The notes beneath the pieces are model-generated. The model saw nothing but the letters and a program-made list of their open reading frames with translations. It made no database searches and was not told where the DNA came from. Positions 63,140 to 64,000 of a stretch of DNA of 64,000 nt are shown here, in pieces. A program made the translations under genes and the position numbers. The number at the start of each line of letters is the position of its first letter. Within the stretch, counting starts at the first letter, position 1. The stretch comes from Anaerosalibacter sp. Marseille-P3206 (GTDB lineage: Bacteria; Bacillota; Clostridia; Tissierellales; Sporanaerobacteraceae): the NCBI RefSeq assembly GCF_900155565.1, contig NZ_FUHM01000002.1, positions 1,984,001 to 2,048,000 of the forward strand, read 5' to 3'.

Positions 63140-64000
63140 ATGAATCCAACTAGTTTAACGTTTGGAGTTTACCCATTAGGTGCGGTAGGTACACCTTCTG
63201 GGTTGGCTAAAGGACCTATTGATGATTTTGATAAGATTCAACTAGCTTTAAAGGATTTACAAGGGGATGCAAAAAGGGTAATTCCGAGAATGTACATTGT
63301 TTATACGAAAGAATGGGAATCTGAAATGTTATCCAATATAGCATTTTTTCGCGATGATAGTTTATTGGGAGACTTGTGTATAGTATTAGGTGATTGGACA
63401 AAGAAACAAGGGTCGGATATAGAACTTGATCATTGGCTTAATTTTATTAAAAAAGTAATAAACGATTTTGGCTCACATTTGGGCTCCCTTCAAATTACCA
63501 ACGAACCTAATTTACCGTTTATGGAGGGGTCGAATCCGCATATTATTCAAGCATTGGTAGAAGGAGTGGTTGTAGCGAAAAAGCAAGCCCAAAAGCTTAA
63601 ACTCCCAATTAATATTGGATTTGGTTCGGTACCAAGCGGTGATGCATCAGTTCCATACTTTTGGGAGAATCTCACTAAAGAAGGAAATGATAAATTTGTT
63701 AAATATGTTGATTTTATTGGACATAATTTTTATGTAGACGTGTTTGGTGAGCAAACTCTCGCTTTACAGGAAGTGCCTTCTGTCGTGGAACATACACTTC
63801 GTAGTTTAAGGGAAGTGGATCTCGTTAAGGCTGGTATACCAAATTCAGTTCCTATACGAATTACTGAAAACGGGTGGTCTACTGGGAAAAAGTCTATTTC
63901 TGATTTAGATAGGTCTTATGAACATCAATCAAAGGTACTCGAAACAGTGATACGTACAGTCTACAGTTTACGAAGTGAACTTAACATTTCACATTTCGAA
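63140..64000 (+). CDS. Glycosidase-like protein (5' part, runs off the window)
   Basis: The frame is open from ATG 63140 (GAAAGGAAGTG upstream) to the last base, at least 287 codons. TIM-barrel glycosidase features are 'SLQITNEPNLPF' (acid/base Glu region), 'VDFIGHNFYVDVF' and 'IRITENGWSTGKKS' (nucleophile Glu region), as in clan GH-A enzymes such as families 1, 5 and 53. It is not exported, since there is no signal peptide. The exact family and substrate cannot be told from this part. Confidence 0.7.
   Translation, partial: MNPTSLTFGVYPLGAVGTPSGLAKGPIDDFDKIQLALKDLQGDAKRVIPRMYIVYTKEWESEMLSNIAFFRDDSLLGDLCIVLGDWTKKQGSDIELDHWLNFIKKVINDFGSHLGSLQITNEPNLPFMEGSNPHIIQALVEGVVVAKKQAQKLKLPINIGFGSVPSGDASVPYFWENLTKEGNDKFVKYVDFIGHNFYVDVFGEQTLALQEVPSVVEHTLRSLREVDLVKAGIPNSVPIRITENGWSTGKKSISDLDRSYEHQSKVLETVIRTVYSLRSELNISHFE

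Noticed and set aside
1-64000. tRNA, rRNA or tmRNA genes
   Set aside because: No stretch with GTTCGAATC-type T-arm and cloverleaf pairing or rRNA-like sequence was recognised by eye. A tRNAscan-SE run would settle it.

Overview
The window is an AT-rich chromosomal segment of a low-GC Gram-positive anaerobe of the clostridial kind. Supporting signs are strong AGGAGG ribosome sites, many TTG/GTG starts, TTGACA-N17-TATAAT promoters, hairpin-plus-T-run terminators and clostridial gene families. I see no rRNA or tRNA gene. It is largely an accessory region: a patchwork of mobile elements, restriction and defence genes, metabolic operons and many gene remnants.

Region 1 (1-11.8 kb) looks like an integrative mobilizable element. 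It has an XRE repressor diverging from an excisionase and tyrosine integrase, a two-gene primase/VapE-type replication module, a MobC-like gene with a candidate transfer origin, and no relaxase. Where a relaxase might be expected there is a restriction-modification cassette: an M.HhaI-like cytosine methylase, an R.HhaI-like endonuclease (predicted site GCGC) and a second cytosine methylase. A large KAP-type P-loop ATPase follows. Region 2 (11.9-18.4 kb) is a gene graveyard with an IS607-type element (broken tnpA, full-length tnpB), an ECF sigma factor with a repeat-rich partner protein, a DUF4825-like protein and truncated remnants.

Region 3 (18.4-33.7 kb) is the best-preserved metabolic part: a phosphonate-type ABC importer (phnD-phnC-phnE fusion), an ornithine cyclodeaminase-like gene, an AraC regulator with two HTH regions, a MATE exporter, and a GntR regulator ahead of a TRAP importer, aminotransferase and D-2-hydroxyacid dehydrogenase operon. 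Two copies of one promoter-leader-terminator RNA element lie here, ahead of the AraC gene (minus strand) and ahead of the GntR gene (plus strand).

Region 4 (33.8-43.4 kb) holds IS, Fic and MmeI-type methylase remnants, a small GntR pair, and a helicase-DUF4391-Mod-Res cassette whose Res gene is cut off at its Walker A motif. Region 5 (43.6-53.8 kb) is a visibly GC-richer, minus-strand island: a membrane LuxR regulator followed by a run of zinc-ribbon, membrane and lipoprotein genes and an Lgt-like acyltransferase. Its base composition says it was acquired from another lineage. Region 6 (53.9-64 kb) returns to low GC: small paired DUF genes, a PLD-nuclease/helicase stump, a tandem PII-like regulator with a DUF1538 membrane protein, remnants (helicase, Fic, ABC-F ATPase, nucleotidyltransferase), and the start of a glycosidase-like gene running off the end.

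The most unusual signal is a dispersed repeat of about 130-235 bp in four copies (43.25, 54.16, 56.75 and 60.89 kb). Each copy begins exactly where a helicase-type gene reaches the codons of its Walker A (P-loop) motif, and each ends that gene.
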